A DNA stretch of 64,000 bases from positions 224,056 to 288,055 of the forward strand of contig JANMDN010000013.1 in the NCBI GenBank assembly GCA_031376285.1, given 5' to 3'. A model generated the notes under the pieces. It did no database searches, had not been told where the DNA came from, and saw only the letters and a program-made list of their open reading frames with translations. The stretch's first letter is position 1; each line of letters starts with the position of its first letter. The position numbers were made by a program, and so were the translations under genes. This DNA is from JANMDN01 sp031376285. GTDB lineage: Bacteria > Actinomycetota > Thermoleophilia > Miltoncostaeales > Miltoncostaeaceae. Below are positions 7,444 to 15,603 of this stretch, piece after piece.

Positions 7444-8728
7444 GCGGCCTGCCTCGGGCGAGGCTCTCGGCCTGACGCCCAACGATGGCGACGATTTCGT
7501 CGAGAATCGGGCGACCCCAGCCGGCGGCGTTCGCCGCGTCGCGTGCCGCCTGTGCGCTGACGGCGAGGGTCTTTGCCAGCGTTGCCGCACGTCGGATCGC
7601 CGCGTTGGCGTTCATTCCGACGGACTTCGCAAGCGTTGCGATCGAGTCGGGTCCGACCTCGAAGAGATCCCTTGCATCGCCGACGTCGATCGCGAGACGT
7701 GTCGTGAGGTCAGCGTAGGCCGCGGTGCAAACGACGTCGTACATCGGTGAGAACGCGCCACGGCCCGGCCCTGAATAGAGGATTGCGATGTTCTTTCCGT
7801 GGGCGTCGGCGTTGCCGAGGGTCACGTTGGCCACGATCTGGTCGAACAGGCGCAACCGCTCGATTGCGGGGACCGCGGCGAATCGGCCGATGAGCGCGAA
7901 GAGCTCGGGCAGTCGAACACCACCTGTCTCGTCGGTGTACTTCTGGTCGGAGAGGCGCCCGAGCGCTTGGCAGCTGTCCTCCTGATGCCGTCGCCGAACC
8001 GTCCCGTGGGAGTCGCTGGCGCGGTCGAAGCGCTCGACAACGAGAACCTCGCGGCCATCCACACGGAGGTGCTCGGCATGAGCGACGGGTATCCCGGCAC
8101 CTTCCAGGGTCCGAAGGCAAAAAAGTTCATTCGCCACGAGGTCCTCGTGAATCGCGTCGCCAGCCCGATTCCGAAGCGGTGGCTTGAGGATGTGCGTGCT
8201 CGGTGACTGGGCCGTTGGGGTGCCCCAGTTGTCGCTCGCGTCGCGAATGAGTACGAGCTTTGGTTGGACGCCAGCGAGGCTCAGTCGTGCGCCGCGCTCG
8301 ATGTCGATCCCGAGCGCGCGCCGAGGGAGTGCATCAACGCGAGTGGCGAGGTCTCCCTCCTTGAACCATCGAACGGGCTGGACCATTTGCGCTTCGCCGG
8401 GAGGCGTTACGACGACCGCTCCCGCGCAATCACGCCCAAGCTCCGCGAGCAGCTCGAACTCTCCCGCAATGTCGCGGAGCCCGAGCTGACCGGCGACCTG
8501 TCGACGCGTCTCACCTTCAGGTAGCAGACCTTCGAAGAACGGCTTCGTCTGCGAGGGCGAGAACGCGGCCGCTTGAATCGGGAGCGACTGCGAAAGCAGG
8601 CCGATGCCGTGCGGCGTGCTCGCGACGACCTCGGGGCGATAGGTGAAACGCATTCGGCGGGGGCCGACGCGCTCGAGGTCGCCGACGACGCGCCCAGAGA
8701 GCGCCACGGTGAGGAGGGCGCCCACTGC
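7433..8728 (-). CDS. hipA: HipA-family serine/threonine kinase toxin
   Basis: The product (431 residues from GTG 8728) has the HipA N-terminal barrel followed by the kinase domain. Key features are SLAGVQPKLVL (149-159, nucleotide loop), HILKPP (178-183), VVERFDR (229-235), the catalytic loop NADAHGKN (305-312) and the metal Asp in MYDVV (D330). HipA toxins phosphorylate translation factors such as glutamyl-tRNA synthetase and are held inactive by HipB. The gene follows hipB with only a couple of bases between them. An ATG at 8770 would give a longer protein overlapping hipB and cannot be excluded. All kinase motifs look intact. Confidence 0.88.
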   Translation of the reverse strand, partial: AVGALLTVALSGRVVGDLERVGPRRMRFTYRPEVVASTPHGIGLLSQSLPIQAAAFSPSQTKPFFEGLLPEGETRRQVAGQLGLRDIAGEFELLAELGRDCAGAVVVTPPGEAQMVQPVRWFKEGDLATRVDALPRRALGIDIERGARLSLAGVQPKLVLIRDASDNWGTPTAQSPSTHILKPPLRNRAGDAIHEDLVANELFCLRTLEGAGIPVAHAEHLRVDGREVLVVERFDRASDSHGTVRRRHQEDSCQALGRLSDQKYTDETGGVRLPELFALIGRFAAVPAIERLRLFDQIVANVTLGNADAHGKNIAILYSGPGRGAFSPMYDVVCTAAYADLTTRLAIDVGDARDLFEVGPDSIATLAKSVGMNANAAIRRAATLAKTLAVSAQAARDAANAAGWGRPILDEIVAIVGRQAESLARGRPLTS

Positions 8729-8729
8729 G

Positions 8730-8954
8730 CTATCCCGGCCGGCGTTCGCTGAGCGAAAGCGCAAGGCCAAGCGCGTCGATCAGGCGGAACAGCACGTCGG
8801 CTCTGGTCGTTTCCTTGCCGTTTTCGACGGCGTGAACCGTCCGTGTTGCGACTCCAGCCGCGAGGGCAACCTCGTCCTGGCGGAGGTTCAGTTGCTCCCG
8901 CGCCCGACGCAACTCCGCGCCGAGGGCTGCAACGTTAGCAATCGATTCATGCAT
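8730..8954 (-). CDS. hipB: HipB-family helix-turn-helix antitoxin
   Basis: This 74-residue protein is almost entirely an XRE-type helix-turn-helix domain (LRRAREQLNLRQDEVALAAGVATRTVHAVENG). It would bind the operators at 8949-9013 and neutralise HipA, encoded immediately downstream. It ends in ALSLSERRPG and lacks the longer C-terminal tail of E. coli HipB. The start codon lies inside the first operator, and a -10-like TATTAT (8968-8963) lies 8 nt upstream, which suggests a leaderless, self-repressed message. Confidence 0.85.
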   Translation of the reverse strand: MHESIANVAALGAELRRAREQLNLRQDEVALAAGVATRTVHAVENGKETTRADVLFRLIDALGLALSLSERRPG

Positions 8955-9013
8955 GATCGTGCATAATACACCAAAGGCGAGCGATTCGGTGCGGTGAATG
9001 CGCGATCGTGCAC
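8949..9013. promoter_or_regulatory. Paired operators of the hipBA promoter
   Basis: ATGCATGATCGTGCAT (8949-8964) and ATGCGCGATCGTGCAC (8998-9013) are two near-palindromes sharing the GATCGTGCA core, 49 bp apart. They bracket the region where the hipB promoter must lie, and the first covers the hipB start codon. From 9014 to 9247 nothing else was recognised apart from a possible exported-protein remnant. Confidence 0.6.
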
Positions 9014-9247
9014 TATCGCGACGGGCCGCGTGTCCAAAGGGTTAAAACCGGTCCGGCCCAGAGGTGATCGCCGAGTGGAATCGACGCACGGGTGCCGGAT
9101 CTGGCCCGTAGTCGCGTGTCAAGCGGCGGGCGATCCTTCGTGGATCGAGCGTTCCCACCCCGGCCGCGAGGGCCGCGACCAACGCCAGCTGCGATGAGCG
9201 TCTGACGCCTGGTGATCTCCATGCGACGAGCGTAGGGGTGGACCCCG

Positions 9248-9754
9248 TCAGCCGCCGAGTGCCCAGTGATAGGACGTGTCGCTCACCTCATCGGCGCCCG
9301 AGAGTGGAATGTCCACCCGCTGGTGCGGGATGCCGTGGTGATCAACGAGGGGTCCGAGGCGACTCCAGCCGAGGTGCTGGAAGAAGGCAACGTTCGCTTC
9401 TTGCACGTGGGCCACCATCCTCGTCCCCCCGTGCTCGCCGGCGGTTTTCACCGCAAAGCGGACAAGCTCCCCACCGGGCCGCATTCGACGTGCCTCAGGA
9501 ATGACCGCGAGACGGTCGCCCTGCCAGAGACCCGACTCGTCAAGGCGATAGAGGCGCACCGCGCCGACAACGAGGGGGCCGAGTACGGCCACCGCGTGGA
9601 TCGCCGTCCCGTCCCATTGGTCGCGGTCGTCACCCGTGAAGATGGCCTGCTCCTCGACGAAGACCTGGTGGCGCACTCGGTAGTGCCCCTCAAGCTCCGC
9701 CCCTGACGCGGCGACACGAATCTCAGGTCGAAGTCTCGGCTGGCGCGTCGCCAT
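9248..9754 (-). CDS. Nit1C-type GNAT acetyltransferase (MSMEG_0567/Sll0786, NitE)
   Basis: This 168-residue protein has the GNAT fold: YRVRHQVFVEEQAIF near the N-terminus, then VVGAVRLYRLDESGLWQGDRLAVIPEARRMRPGGELV with the acetyl-CoA loop, and VAFFQHLGWSRLG near the end. The pattern matches the acetyltransferases found next to the radical SAM gene in Nit1C nitrogen clusters. It follows and overlaps the radical SAM gene; the ATG at 9754 (MATRQPRLRPEIRV) gives a 32-bp overlap. Its substrate is unknown. Confidence 0.8.
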   Translation of the reverse strand: MATRQPRLRPEIRVAASGAELEGHYRVRHQVFVEEQAIFTGDDRDQWDGTAIHAVAVLGPLVVGAVRLYRLDESGLWQGDRLAVIPEARRMRPGGELVRFAVKTAGEHGGTRMVAHVQEANVAFFQHLGWSRLGPLVDHHGIPHQRVDIPLSGADEVSDTSYHWALGG

Positions 9755-10862
9755 TGCGGCCCCCCCCAAACGCGGATTCAAACGTGGAAAGGGCCGAGCA
9801 GGCCTGGCATCGAACGCACCCAGCGCGGCTGTCCTGGCTCATGATCCCCGCCTCGGCAAGGAGCGGGGCGACGAGTTCGTAGACCTCGCGGATGTACTCC
9901 GGCGAGGGAGGGGTCTCGTGGGCGAGGATGCTCCCCGGCGAGGGGCGAAGGGGAACGACGAACGGGTAGACGCCGCGGTCGATCGCCGCCCGAACACCCT
10001 TCTCGACGGCCGCAGGTGACTCACCGAGGCCGAGGATGAAGTAGGTCGAGACCTGGCCACGCCCGAAAACCTCGACTGCCGCCTCCCACGCTCGGTGGTA
10101 GTAGTCGATGCCCTGGGCGGCCTTACCCGGCGCGACCCGCGCAAGCACCTCGGGGTCGGGACTTTCCATGTGCAGGCCGAGCGCTTCGACGCCGCGCTCC
10201 TTCATGCGGCCGAACCAGGCGAAGTCATCGGGCGGCTCGATCTGCACCTGAACCGGAAGGTCGCATGCGTCGCGGATCGCCTCGGCGCAGCGCGCCATGT
10301 ATTCGGCGCCGCGATCCTTGCGGTTTGGTGTGCCCGTGGTGAGGGTCACGTCCATCGCGCCGTCGAGGCGCTTGGCGGCGGTCGCAACCTCGGCGAGCTG
10401 CTCCGGTGTCTTGACCGGGATCGTTCGGCCATCTTTGAGCGTCGTGCCGATCGCGCAAAAGTGGCACTGTTCGTCGGTGTTCCAGTAGACGCAGCGCTGA
10501 AAAACGGTCGATGCCATCGAGTCCAGGTGCATCAGGGCGATCTTCCAGTAAGGAATCCCGTCGGCGGTCTCGAGGTCGTACATCTTCGGGCGGGGGTGCA
10601 TCCGGACCCGACCGACCTCGATGTCGTCTCGCAGGAGCGTCCCAACCTTGCCGTTTGCGGCGAGCACCAGCTCATAGGGCGAGCTGTGGGCGTACTCGCC
10701 GTGTACCGGCACGGTCAGCGGGGTCTCACCGATCCAAAGGAAGCCCGCATCGGATGGCCCGGCCCCACCGCGGCGTGTCTCGCCGGGATCGGTCGTACGC
10801 ACGCCGTAGCTCTGCAGCTCGACGGCGAGCGTCTTAAGGTCGAATTCGGTGCTGGTGGACAC
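9723..10862 (-). CDS. Nit1C-type radical SAM protein (MSMEG_0568/Sll0785, NitD)
   Basis: The 379-residue protein binds its radical-SAM iron-sulfur cluster through Cys124, Cys133 and Cys136. This is an unusual C-x8-C-x2-C spacing (CVYWNTDEQCHFC) that, as I recall, is typical of the Sll0785 family. A second cysteine group, CVRCQAC near residue 355, could hold an auxiliary cluster. Core TIM-barrel segments such as DVTLTTGTPNRKDRG and TYFILGLGES are present. The start is GTG 10862. In Nit1C clusters this gene accompanies NitB, NitE and NitF, all present in this window. The chemistry of the family has not been established. Confidence 0.87.
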   Translation of the reverse strand: MSTSTEFDLKTLAVELQSYGVRTTDPGETRRGGAGPSDAGFLWIGETPLTVPVHGEYAHSSPYELVLAANGKVGTLLRDDIEVGRVRMHPRPKMYDLETADGIPYWKIALMHLDSMASTVFQRCVYWNTDEQCHFCAIGTTLKDGRTIPVKTPEQLAEVATAAKRLDGAMDVTLTTGTPNRKDRGAEYMARCAEAIRDACDLPVQVQIEPPDDFAWFGRMKERGVEALGLHMESPDPEVLARVAPGKAAQGIDYYHRAWEAAVEVFGRGQVSTYFILGLGESPAAVEKGVRAAIDRGVYPFVVPLRPSPGSILAHETPPSPEYIREVYELVAPLLAEAGIMSQDSRAGCVRCQACSALSTFESAFGGGRNGDAPAETST

Positions 10863-10945
10863 GCGTCTCCTCTGGGCCTACGTGGAACTCGATCGGAGCC
10901 GGGTGTGGCCGGCCCCGATCGTTGACCGCCGCCGGTTCGCCGCAG

Positions 10946-11812
10946 TTACCACTTGTCTCCGAAGAGCTTCTCGAAGTTGCCCATGAAGACCATCTGCTTT
11001 AGCTCTTCGGAGACCGGAGCGCCCTCGATCTTCCAGTACTCGCTCATGAAATCCGACCAGGGCTCGTCGGCGCCGAAGATGACCCGGTCAGCGCCCAGGC
11101 CGCCGTTCTTTTCGATCTCGACGAGGAGCCAGCGCGCACCGAAGCCGACCGCCCACGAGGTGTCGGTGTAGACCTTGTAGCCGTCCTTGACCCACTGCAG
11201 GAACTTCGGCACGAGCTTGATGTGGCCGCTCACGCCGCCGCCGAAGTGGACGAGGTGGATCTTGCAGCGCTTGCCGTACTCCTCGACCATCGGGATGAAG
11301 TTGTTGATGTCCGAGTTTCCACCCGGCGAGGTGTGGAAGTGGAAGACGTAGTCGTGCTTTTCACAGGCGTCGAAGCACAGGTCGGCGAGCGCCTTTGTCT
11401 CCTCATCCCACTCGGTCGGGTTTGGGTTGCCTCCGAGCAGGAACGTGGTCTTGAGCCCGACGATGCCGGCCTCGCCCGCGTGCTTGAGCGCCTCGAGGGT
11501 GTGCTCCTTGTCACGAGGCAGAAACGACACCCAGAGCAGTCCTCGGATGCGGTCAGAGCTCGTCGCCGCCTCCATCACGATCGGGTTCAGGCTGAAGGGC
11601 TGCTCCGGTTTCGGGACACCGTAGTTCGAGATGGCGAGGCTCCGCTCGATCCCGTACTTGTCCATGTAGGCGAGGTAGTCCTTCGTGCGGGGGAAGTCGT
11701 AGACGGTGGGTTTGACGGGATAGTCGATGCCATAGAACGGCCAGGCCTCGATCTCGCCGATATGGCTGTGGCCGTCGATCACGGCGCGCTTTACACCATC
11801 AGGCAGTGGCAT
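10946..11812 (-). CDS. Amidohydrolase-family metal-dependent hydrolase
   Basis: This 288-residue TIM-barrel hydrolase keeps the amidohydrolase-2 metal ligands: DGHSHIG near residue 14, FHFHTSPGG near 168, HLVHFGGG near 196 and the catalytic Asp in FGADEPWSD near 258. Members hydrolyse amides, lactones or decarboxylate aromatic acids. It lies in the leftward operon between the 221-residue unknown protein, whose end it overlaps by 14 bp, and the radical SAM gene. No nitrilase is present where Nit1C clusters normally have one, so this enzyme may take its place. That is inference only. Confidence 0.8.
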   Translation of the reverse strand: MPLPDGVKRAVIDGHSHIGEIEAWPFYGIDYPVKPTVYDFPRTKDYLAYMDKYGIERSLAISNYGVPKPEQPFSLNPIVMEAATSSDRIRGLLWVSFLPRDKEHTLEALKHAGEAGIVGLKTTFLLGGNPNPTEWDEETKALADLCFDACEKHDYVFHFHTSPGGNSDINNFIPMVEEYGKRCKIHLVHFGGGVSGHIKLVPKFLQWVKDGYKVYTDTSWAVGFGARWLLVEIEKNGGLGADRVIFGADEPWSDFMSEYWKIEGAPVSEELKQMVFMGNFEKLFGDKW

Positions 11813-12464
11813 CGGAGTCCTCCTCGGTTGTCGTCAGGAGCCGGCGGCGAAGCTCTGTCGCCGCTGCGCGCCACTCCTGCGGATCATTGAATTCGGTGCG
11901 GGGAGAGATGGGCGGCTCGTCGAGCGCCTCCCCGGTTTCGGGATCGAGCTGGAAGCTCTCCACGATAAAATGCGGCTGCATGGTCTCGGGGTTCAGTTCG
12001 GTCGAGGTCGAGACCGCAAACCCGGTTGCGAGGGCCATCTCGATTCGTCGAAAGCCCGGTGCGAGATCGTTCTCGCCCGAGTTCCAGATGACCGCGATCG
12101 GCTCGCCCGCCTTTCGCGCGCGCTCGATGGAGCGCGTCGTGCGATCGAGCGCTTCACGCTGGACCAACTCGCGACTGCGCACCTGGTAGGCCGCCGCTCG
12201 CACGAGTGTCACGTCGATGTCCTCAGAAATGTCCTGCGGGTCGACCCCAATCGCGTCGAGGTCATCCTTGACGCTTGCGCTCTGAAAGCTCGTCACGAGC
12301 GCGTCACGGTCAGGCACCGTGCCAAGATGATCGGCGAGCGAACGGACGAGACGGACCGAAACCTCGTAGAGGTCCGGCCGCACGGTCACGATGGGGTAGA
12401 GGCGGTTCTCAGCCTCCCGCCACCGTCGCTCGACCTCGTCTCGTTCGCTCACCGTCGTCGTCAC
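11799..12464 (-). CDS. Uncharacterised cytoplasmic protein in the Nit1C-like operon
   Basis: I do not recognise the family of this 221-residue protein. It is mostly charged and helical in the first half (RWREAENRLYPIVTVRPDLYE, then VTLVRAAAYQVRSRELVQRE). The middle is beta-rich (AVIWNSGENDLAPGFRRIEMALATGFAVSTSTE) and the tail acidic (TTTEEDSDATA). It has no signal peptide or membrane segment. It starts 8 bp after the NitB-like gene and overlaps the amidohydrolase gene by 14 bp, so it is co-translated with them and probably serves the same pathway. Confidence 0.75.
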   Translation of the reverse strand: MTTTVSERDEVERRWREAENRLYPIVTVRPDLYEVSVRLVRSLADHLGTVPDRDALVTSFQSASVKDDLDAIGVDPQDISEDIDVTLVRAAAYQVRSRELVQREALDRTTRSIERARKAGEPIAVIWNSGENDLAPGFRRIEMALATGFAVSTSTELNPETMQPHFIVESFQLDPETGEALDEPPISPRTEFNDPQEWRAAATELRRRLLTTTEEDSDATA

Positions 12465-12471
12465 CGCGTTA

Positions 12472-12957
12472 CTAGACCGTCCACGTGTTCAGCTGGAAGG
12501 CCCGTTTCTTCCACGCGGTCAGCGCGGAGTCGAGCACGTCGAGCGGATTGAAGGCCTTGACGCCCTCGATGAGGTCGTCCTCGCGGAAGCCGTACAGCGC
12601 GCCCATGGCGAAGCGGCACGAATAGATCGTGGCGCCTTCCTTGATGAGCGTCTTCAGCTGGTTGTTGATCGCCATGTGACCCGGGAAGGCCTCCTGGCCG
12701 ACGGCGGGGTAGCCGCGGGTACCGGAGGCAAGAAGCACGCCTGGTCCGTACAGCACGATCGTCACCTTGAAGCCCTTGCGAACAAGGCGGGTTGAGGTGA
12801 GAAGGTTGACGAGGGCAACTGAACCCTCGTACGGGACCGTGTGGATGAAGACAAATGCCTCTTCGCCCGGCTCGGCCTTGATGTCGGGGAAGACCTTCTC
12901 CTGGATGTCGTAAAGCTCTTGGCCGGCTTCCGGCTTCGGGCCGTCAATCTTCGCCAT
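12472..12957 (-). CDS. Sll0783/MSMEG_0572-family nitrogen-starvation protein (NitB)
   Basis: This 161-residue protein (VFPDIKAEPGEEAFVFIHTVPYEGSVALVNLL...) matches the Sll0783/MSMEG_0572 family, which has a DsrE-like fold and marks Nit1C clusters. A conserved cysteine lies in IYSCRFAMGALYG. It is the first gene of the leftward five-gene operon, preceded by a GGAG ribosome site and divergent from the carbamate kinase gene. Family members are induced by nitrogen starvation in cyanobacteria and linked to cyanide assimilation in Pseudomonas. The molecular function is unknown. Confidence 0.85.
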   Translation of the reverse strand: MAKIDGPKPEAGQELYDIQEKVFPDIKAEPGEEAFVFIHTVPYEGSVALVNLLTSTRLVRKGFKVTIVLYGPGVLLASGTRGYPAVGQEAFPGHMAINNQLKTLIKEGATIYSCRFAMGALYGFREDDLIEGVKAFNPLDVLDSALTAWKKRAFQLNTWTV

Positions 12958-13210
12958 GCTGAATCTCCAAAGGTCGGTTTAGTGCGACGGACTCGACATC
13001 TGCGCGATGACTGTCTGGAGAGCGATCATGAGCGATAGGCCCAGCCCCCCGGAGCGTCGCGCTCAAACGAGCACGTCGACCCCGTCCCGAAGGGGGATCT
13101 TCTTCGCCTGGGCGCTCGGGCGCAAGTCGCAGTTTGGACAAGCGTCCAGATACCATCGTCCGCCCCATGGCCAGACTGGTCGGTCAACCGAGGTGAAAGC
13201 GACGCAATCG
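12958..13210. promoter_or_regulatory. Divergent promoter region between the NitB-like and carbamate kinase genes
   Basis: This 253-bp gap separates the two divergent arms of the nitrogen locus. On the plus strand TACCAT near 13152 is a possible -10 box and GAGGTGAAA near 13189 a ribosome site for the carbamate kinase ATG at 13211. A tandem AGCGAT...GAGCGAT motif near 13020-13037 could be a regulator site. No RNA gene is seen. Confidence 0.35.
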
Positions 13211-14167
13211 ATGAGTCCAAAGCTCCCAAAGACACGACAAACGGCCGTTCTGGCTGTGGGCGGTAACGCCCTTGCCCCATCCGGGCGAAGCGATCCGACT
13301 GACCAGGCCGAGGGTGCCCGACAGGTGGCAGCGCAGGCCGTCGCGATGTGTACGGGCGGTGGGGGTGTGCTCGTCGTGCACGGAAACGGACCGCAGGTTG
13401 GCGGGCTCGCGCTCGCCCAGGAAGCGGTGGCGCGCGAGCTGCCGATGCAGCCCCTTTTCACCCTCGGCGCGATGACCCAGGGCCAGCTCGGGTACGCGCT
13501 TGCCCAGGCGATCGGCGATGCTCAGGTGGCCGTGGGAGGTGAGCGGCGCGTGGCCGCGATCGCCACGCAGGTGGTGGTGAGTGCCGACGACCCTGGCTTT
13601 TCGAACCCGACCAAACCGATCGGGCCGTTCTTTCCGGAGGGCCGGGCGCATCGGTTGGCCGAGGCCCGAGGCTGGTCGGTGGCCGAGGACTCGGGACGAG
13701 GGTGGCGGCGGGTAGTCGCGTCACCTGAGCCCGTCGAGATTGTCGAGGCCGACCAGATTCGCATGCTGCTCGACGGCGGGAACGTCGTGATCGCCTGCGG
13801 AGGCGGAGGCGTTCCCGTCGTTTACGACGGAGCGACCCTGACCGGAGTCGAAGCGGTCATCGACAAGGACTACGCCGCGGCGCTCGTCGCACGCCTTGTG
13901 GGCGCATCGACGCTGCTCCTCGTGACCGGTGTCGACCGCGTCGCCCTGGACTTCGGCACGCCGACCCAGCGCGACGTCGAACAGATGACGATCGTCGAGG
14001 CGCGCGGACACCTGGCCGACGGTCAGTTTCCACCAGGCAGCATGGGTCCGAAGGTCGATGCCGCGGTGCGCTACGTCGAGGCGGGAGGCGGGACGGCGAT
14101 CATCTGCTCGCTCGAGCAGAGTGCCCTCGCCCTCGAGGGCCGCGCCGGGACGCGGATTGTCCCGTGA
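13211..14167 (+). CDS. arcC: Carbamate kinase
   Basis: The 318-residue protein has the amino-acid-kinase fold: AVLAVGGNALAPSGRSD at the N-terminus, VVHGNGPQVGGLALAQ, the carbamate kinase insert SNPTKPIGPFFPE, and VIDKDYAAALVARLVGA near the ATP site. It would convert carbamoyl phosphate and ADP to ATP and carbamate, which falls apart to ammonia and CO2. The ATG at 13211 was chosen because homologues start close to the first glycine loop. The stop overlaps the GTG of the next gene. With FdrA, DUF1116 and DUF2877 it completes an AllFGH-plus-kinase set, as in anaerobic allantoin catabolism. Confidence 0.92.
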   Translation: MSPKLPKTRQTAVLAVGGNALAPSGRSDPTDQAEGARQVAAQAVAMCTGGGGVLVVHGNGPQVGGLALAQEAVARELPMQPLFTLGAMTQGQLGYALAQAIGDAQVAVGGERRVAAIATQVVVSADDPGFSNPTKPIGPFFPEGRAHRLAEARGWSVAEDSGRGWRRVVASPEPVEIVEADQIRMLLDGGNVVIACGGGGVPVVYDGATLTGVEAVIDKDYAAALVARLVGASTLLLVTGVDRVALDFGTPTQRDVEQMTIVEARGHLADGQFPPGSMGPKVDAAVRYVEAGGGTAIICSLEQSALALEGRAGTRIVP

Positions 14168-15519
14168 ACTCTCGGCGCTCGGTCCTCACGTGGCGTCCCG
14201 CCGACGGTGATCCAGGATGGGCGGCGTCGGCCCGGGCACGGGCCGTTCTCGACGATCCGCAGGGCTTTGGCAACTACATGACCTACCGGGACGCCTACCG
14301 CATCCTCGGTTGGGATCCGGCTGAGATCTACCGCGACGGGGGGATCGCCCTCGACCGCTCCGAATGGGCAGACCTCGGCTGGATGGCGAACCACATCGGC
14401 CCCTCTCCCAAGGCGCTTTCGGCGATGCGCGACGCGGTCGATGCCGAGCACGTCGGCCCCTACTCGCCCGACCTCATGGGGCCGCTGCGGGATCTGATGG
14501 CCGAGCGGCTCCTCGGGCGCCCACGCGACGACCGCTTCGAGGTCATCGGCACGGAGGGCGCACAGGCCGGCATCGGCTACGCGGCCCTTGCCTGTCTTGA
14601 TCCGGGCGACGAGGTTATCGTCACCGACCCGGGCTACTTCCACTTTGTCCCGGCGATTCGTCTGGCCGGGGCGGAGCCCGTGTTCGTTCGTCTGGGGGCG
14701 GCCAATGGCTGGCGTCTCGACCCCGACGCTGTTGCCAGGGCGATCACCTCGCGAACCAAGATGATCTTCGTTTGCGACCCGATCAACCCGTTCGGGACGG
14801 TGCTTCGTCGGCACGAACTTGAGGCGCTGCTGCGGCTCTCGGCCAAGCACCGGATCGTGCTGCTCTCCGACACGACCCACTGCGCCCACCGGGTCGATCT
14901 GAACGCCCAGCATCACCACCTGAGCGCGCTTGCGGCCGACCACCCCGACGCCGTCGTCCTCTCGACCTCCGGCATGGCGCACGGATACGGCATGGCGGCG
15001 TCCCGGATTGGGGCGCTTGGTGGGCCTCCCGAGATTCTTCGAGCGTGTCTGCAGGTGAAGATCGCGACGGTCCGCCTGAATACGAACCTGGTGGCTCAGG
15101 TGGGCGCCGCCGCGGCCCTCGTCGATGACGACTGGACGCAATCCGGAGAGGCGATCATCACGCGAAACCTCGCAACGGTCGAGTCAGCGGCACCGCTCGT
15201 GGTGCGTCCCGAGTATGGCTTCTCGTGCGTGGTTGACTGCTCCGAGATGGGCACGAGCGCCCAGGAACTGACCGTGGCGCTCTGCAAGCGCAAGGTTGCC
15301 GTCTATCCGGGAGACGGTCTCGGCGAGGTCGGCGCGACGACGACGATCCGTCTGAACCTCTCTGACCCCAACCCTGCGGCGACCGAACGCTTCGCCCAGG
15401 TTCTCCCTGATGCGATCGCAGAGGCCCGAACGGGCGTCTACCGTGAGGGCGTGCTCGACTTCTTCCGCTCGGTCGGTTCGGAACGGAGCGCTCGTCTCTG
15501 GGCATTGATCTCTGGGTAG
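14164..15519 (+). CDS. Aminotransferase class I/II-fold protein lacking the PLP lysine
   Basis: This 451-residue protein has the fold-type I layout: GTEGAQAGIGYAAL (cofactor phosphate loop), CDPINPFGTVL (Asn-Pro motif), LLSDTTHCAHRV (the Asp that pairs with the pyridine nitrogen) and a C-terminal TTTIRLNLSDPN with the carboxylate-binding Arg. The usual S-x-S-K-(x)n-G-x-R-x-G segment reads STSGMAHGYGMAASRIG, so Gly270 stands where the Schiff-base lysine should be. A normal transaminase reaction therefore looks impossible unless another lysine serves. It is translationally coupled to carbamate kinase by a GTGA overlap. Its role in the pathway is unknown. Confidence 0.75.
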   Translation: MNSRRSVLTWRPADGDPGWAASARARAVLDDPQGFGNYMTYRDAYRILGWDPAEIYRDGGIALDRSEWADLGWMANHIGPSPKALSAMRDAVDAEHVGPYSPDLMGPLRDLMAERLLGRPRDDRFEVIGTEGAQAGIGYAALACLDPGDEVIVTDPGYFHFVPAIRLAGAEPVFVRLGAANGWRLDPDAVARAITSRTKMIFVCDPINPFGTVLRRHELEALLRLSAKHRIVLLSDTTHCAHRVDLNAQHHHLSALAADHPDAVVLSTSGMAHGYGMAASRIGALGGPPEILRACLQVKIATVRLNTNLVAQVGAAAALVDDDWTQSGEAIITRNLATVESAAPLVVRPEYGFSCVVDCSEMGTSAQELTVALCKRKVAVYPGDGLGEVGATTTIRLNLSDPNPAATERFAQVLPDAIAEARTGVYREGVLDFFRSVGSERSARLWALISG

Positions 15520-15584
15520 CCGAATCCGGTCGTCGTTCGCCCGAACACGGCGTCTCATGCAAGTGTTCTGGATCCTGTAATACG

Positions 15585-15603
15585 AACGTGATACAGTCAC
15601 GTT
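15585..15603. promoter_or_regulatory. Operator and leaderless promoter of the MazEF-type pair
   Basis: AACGTGA-TACAG-TCACGTT is a perfect 7-bp inverted repeat ending right at the antitoxin ATG (15604). The -10-like TACAGT (15592-15597) lies in its centre, 6 nt before the ATG. Autorepression by the antitoxin is the natural reading. Confidence 0.6.

Noticed and set aside
9013..9222. Possible exported protein starting MEITRRQTLIAAGVG with a twin-arginine-like motif
   Set aside because: After the signal-like start the frame loses sense; a shifted frame continues as LALVAALAAGVGTLDPRRIA but ends soon. It is at most a small remnant.
14071..15141. A 356-codon minus-strand frame opposite the aminotransferase-like gene
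   Set aside because: Composition of a frame shadow; the plus-strand protein has conserved motifs throughout.
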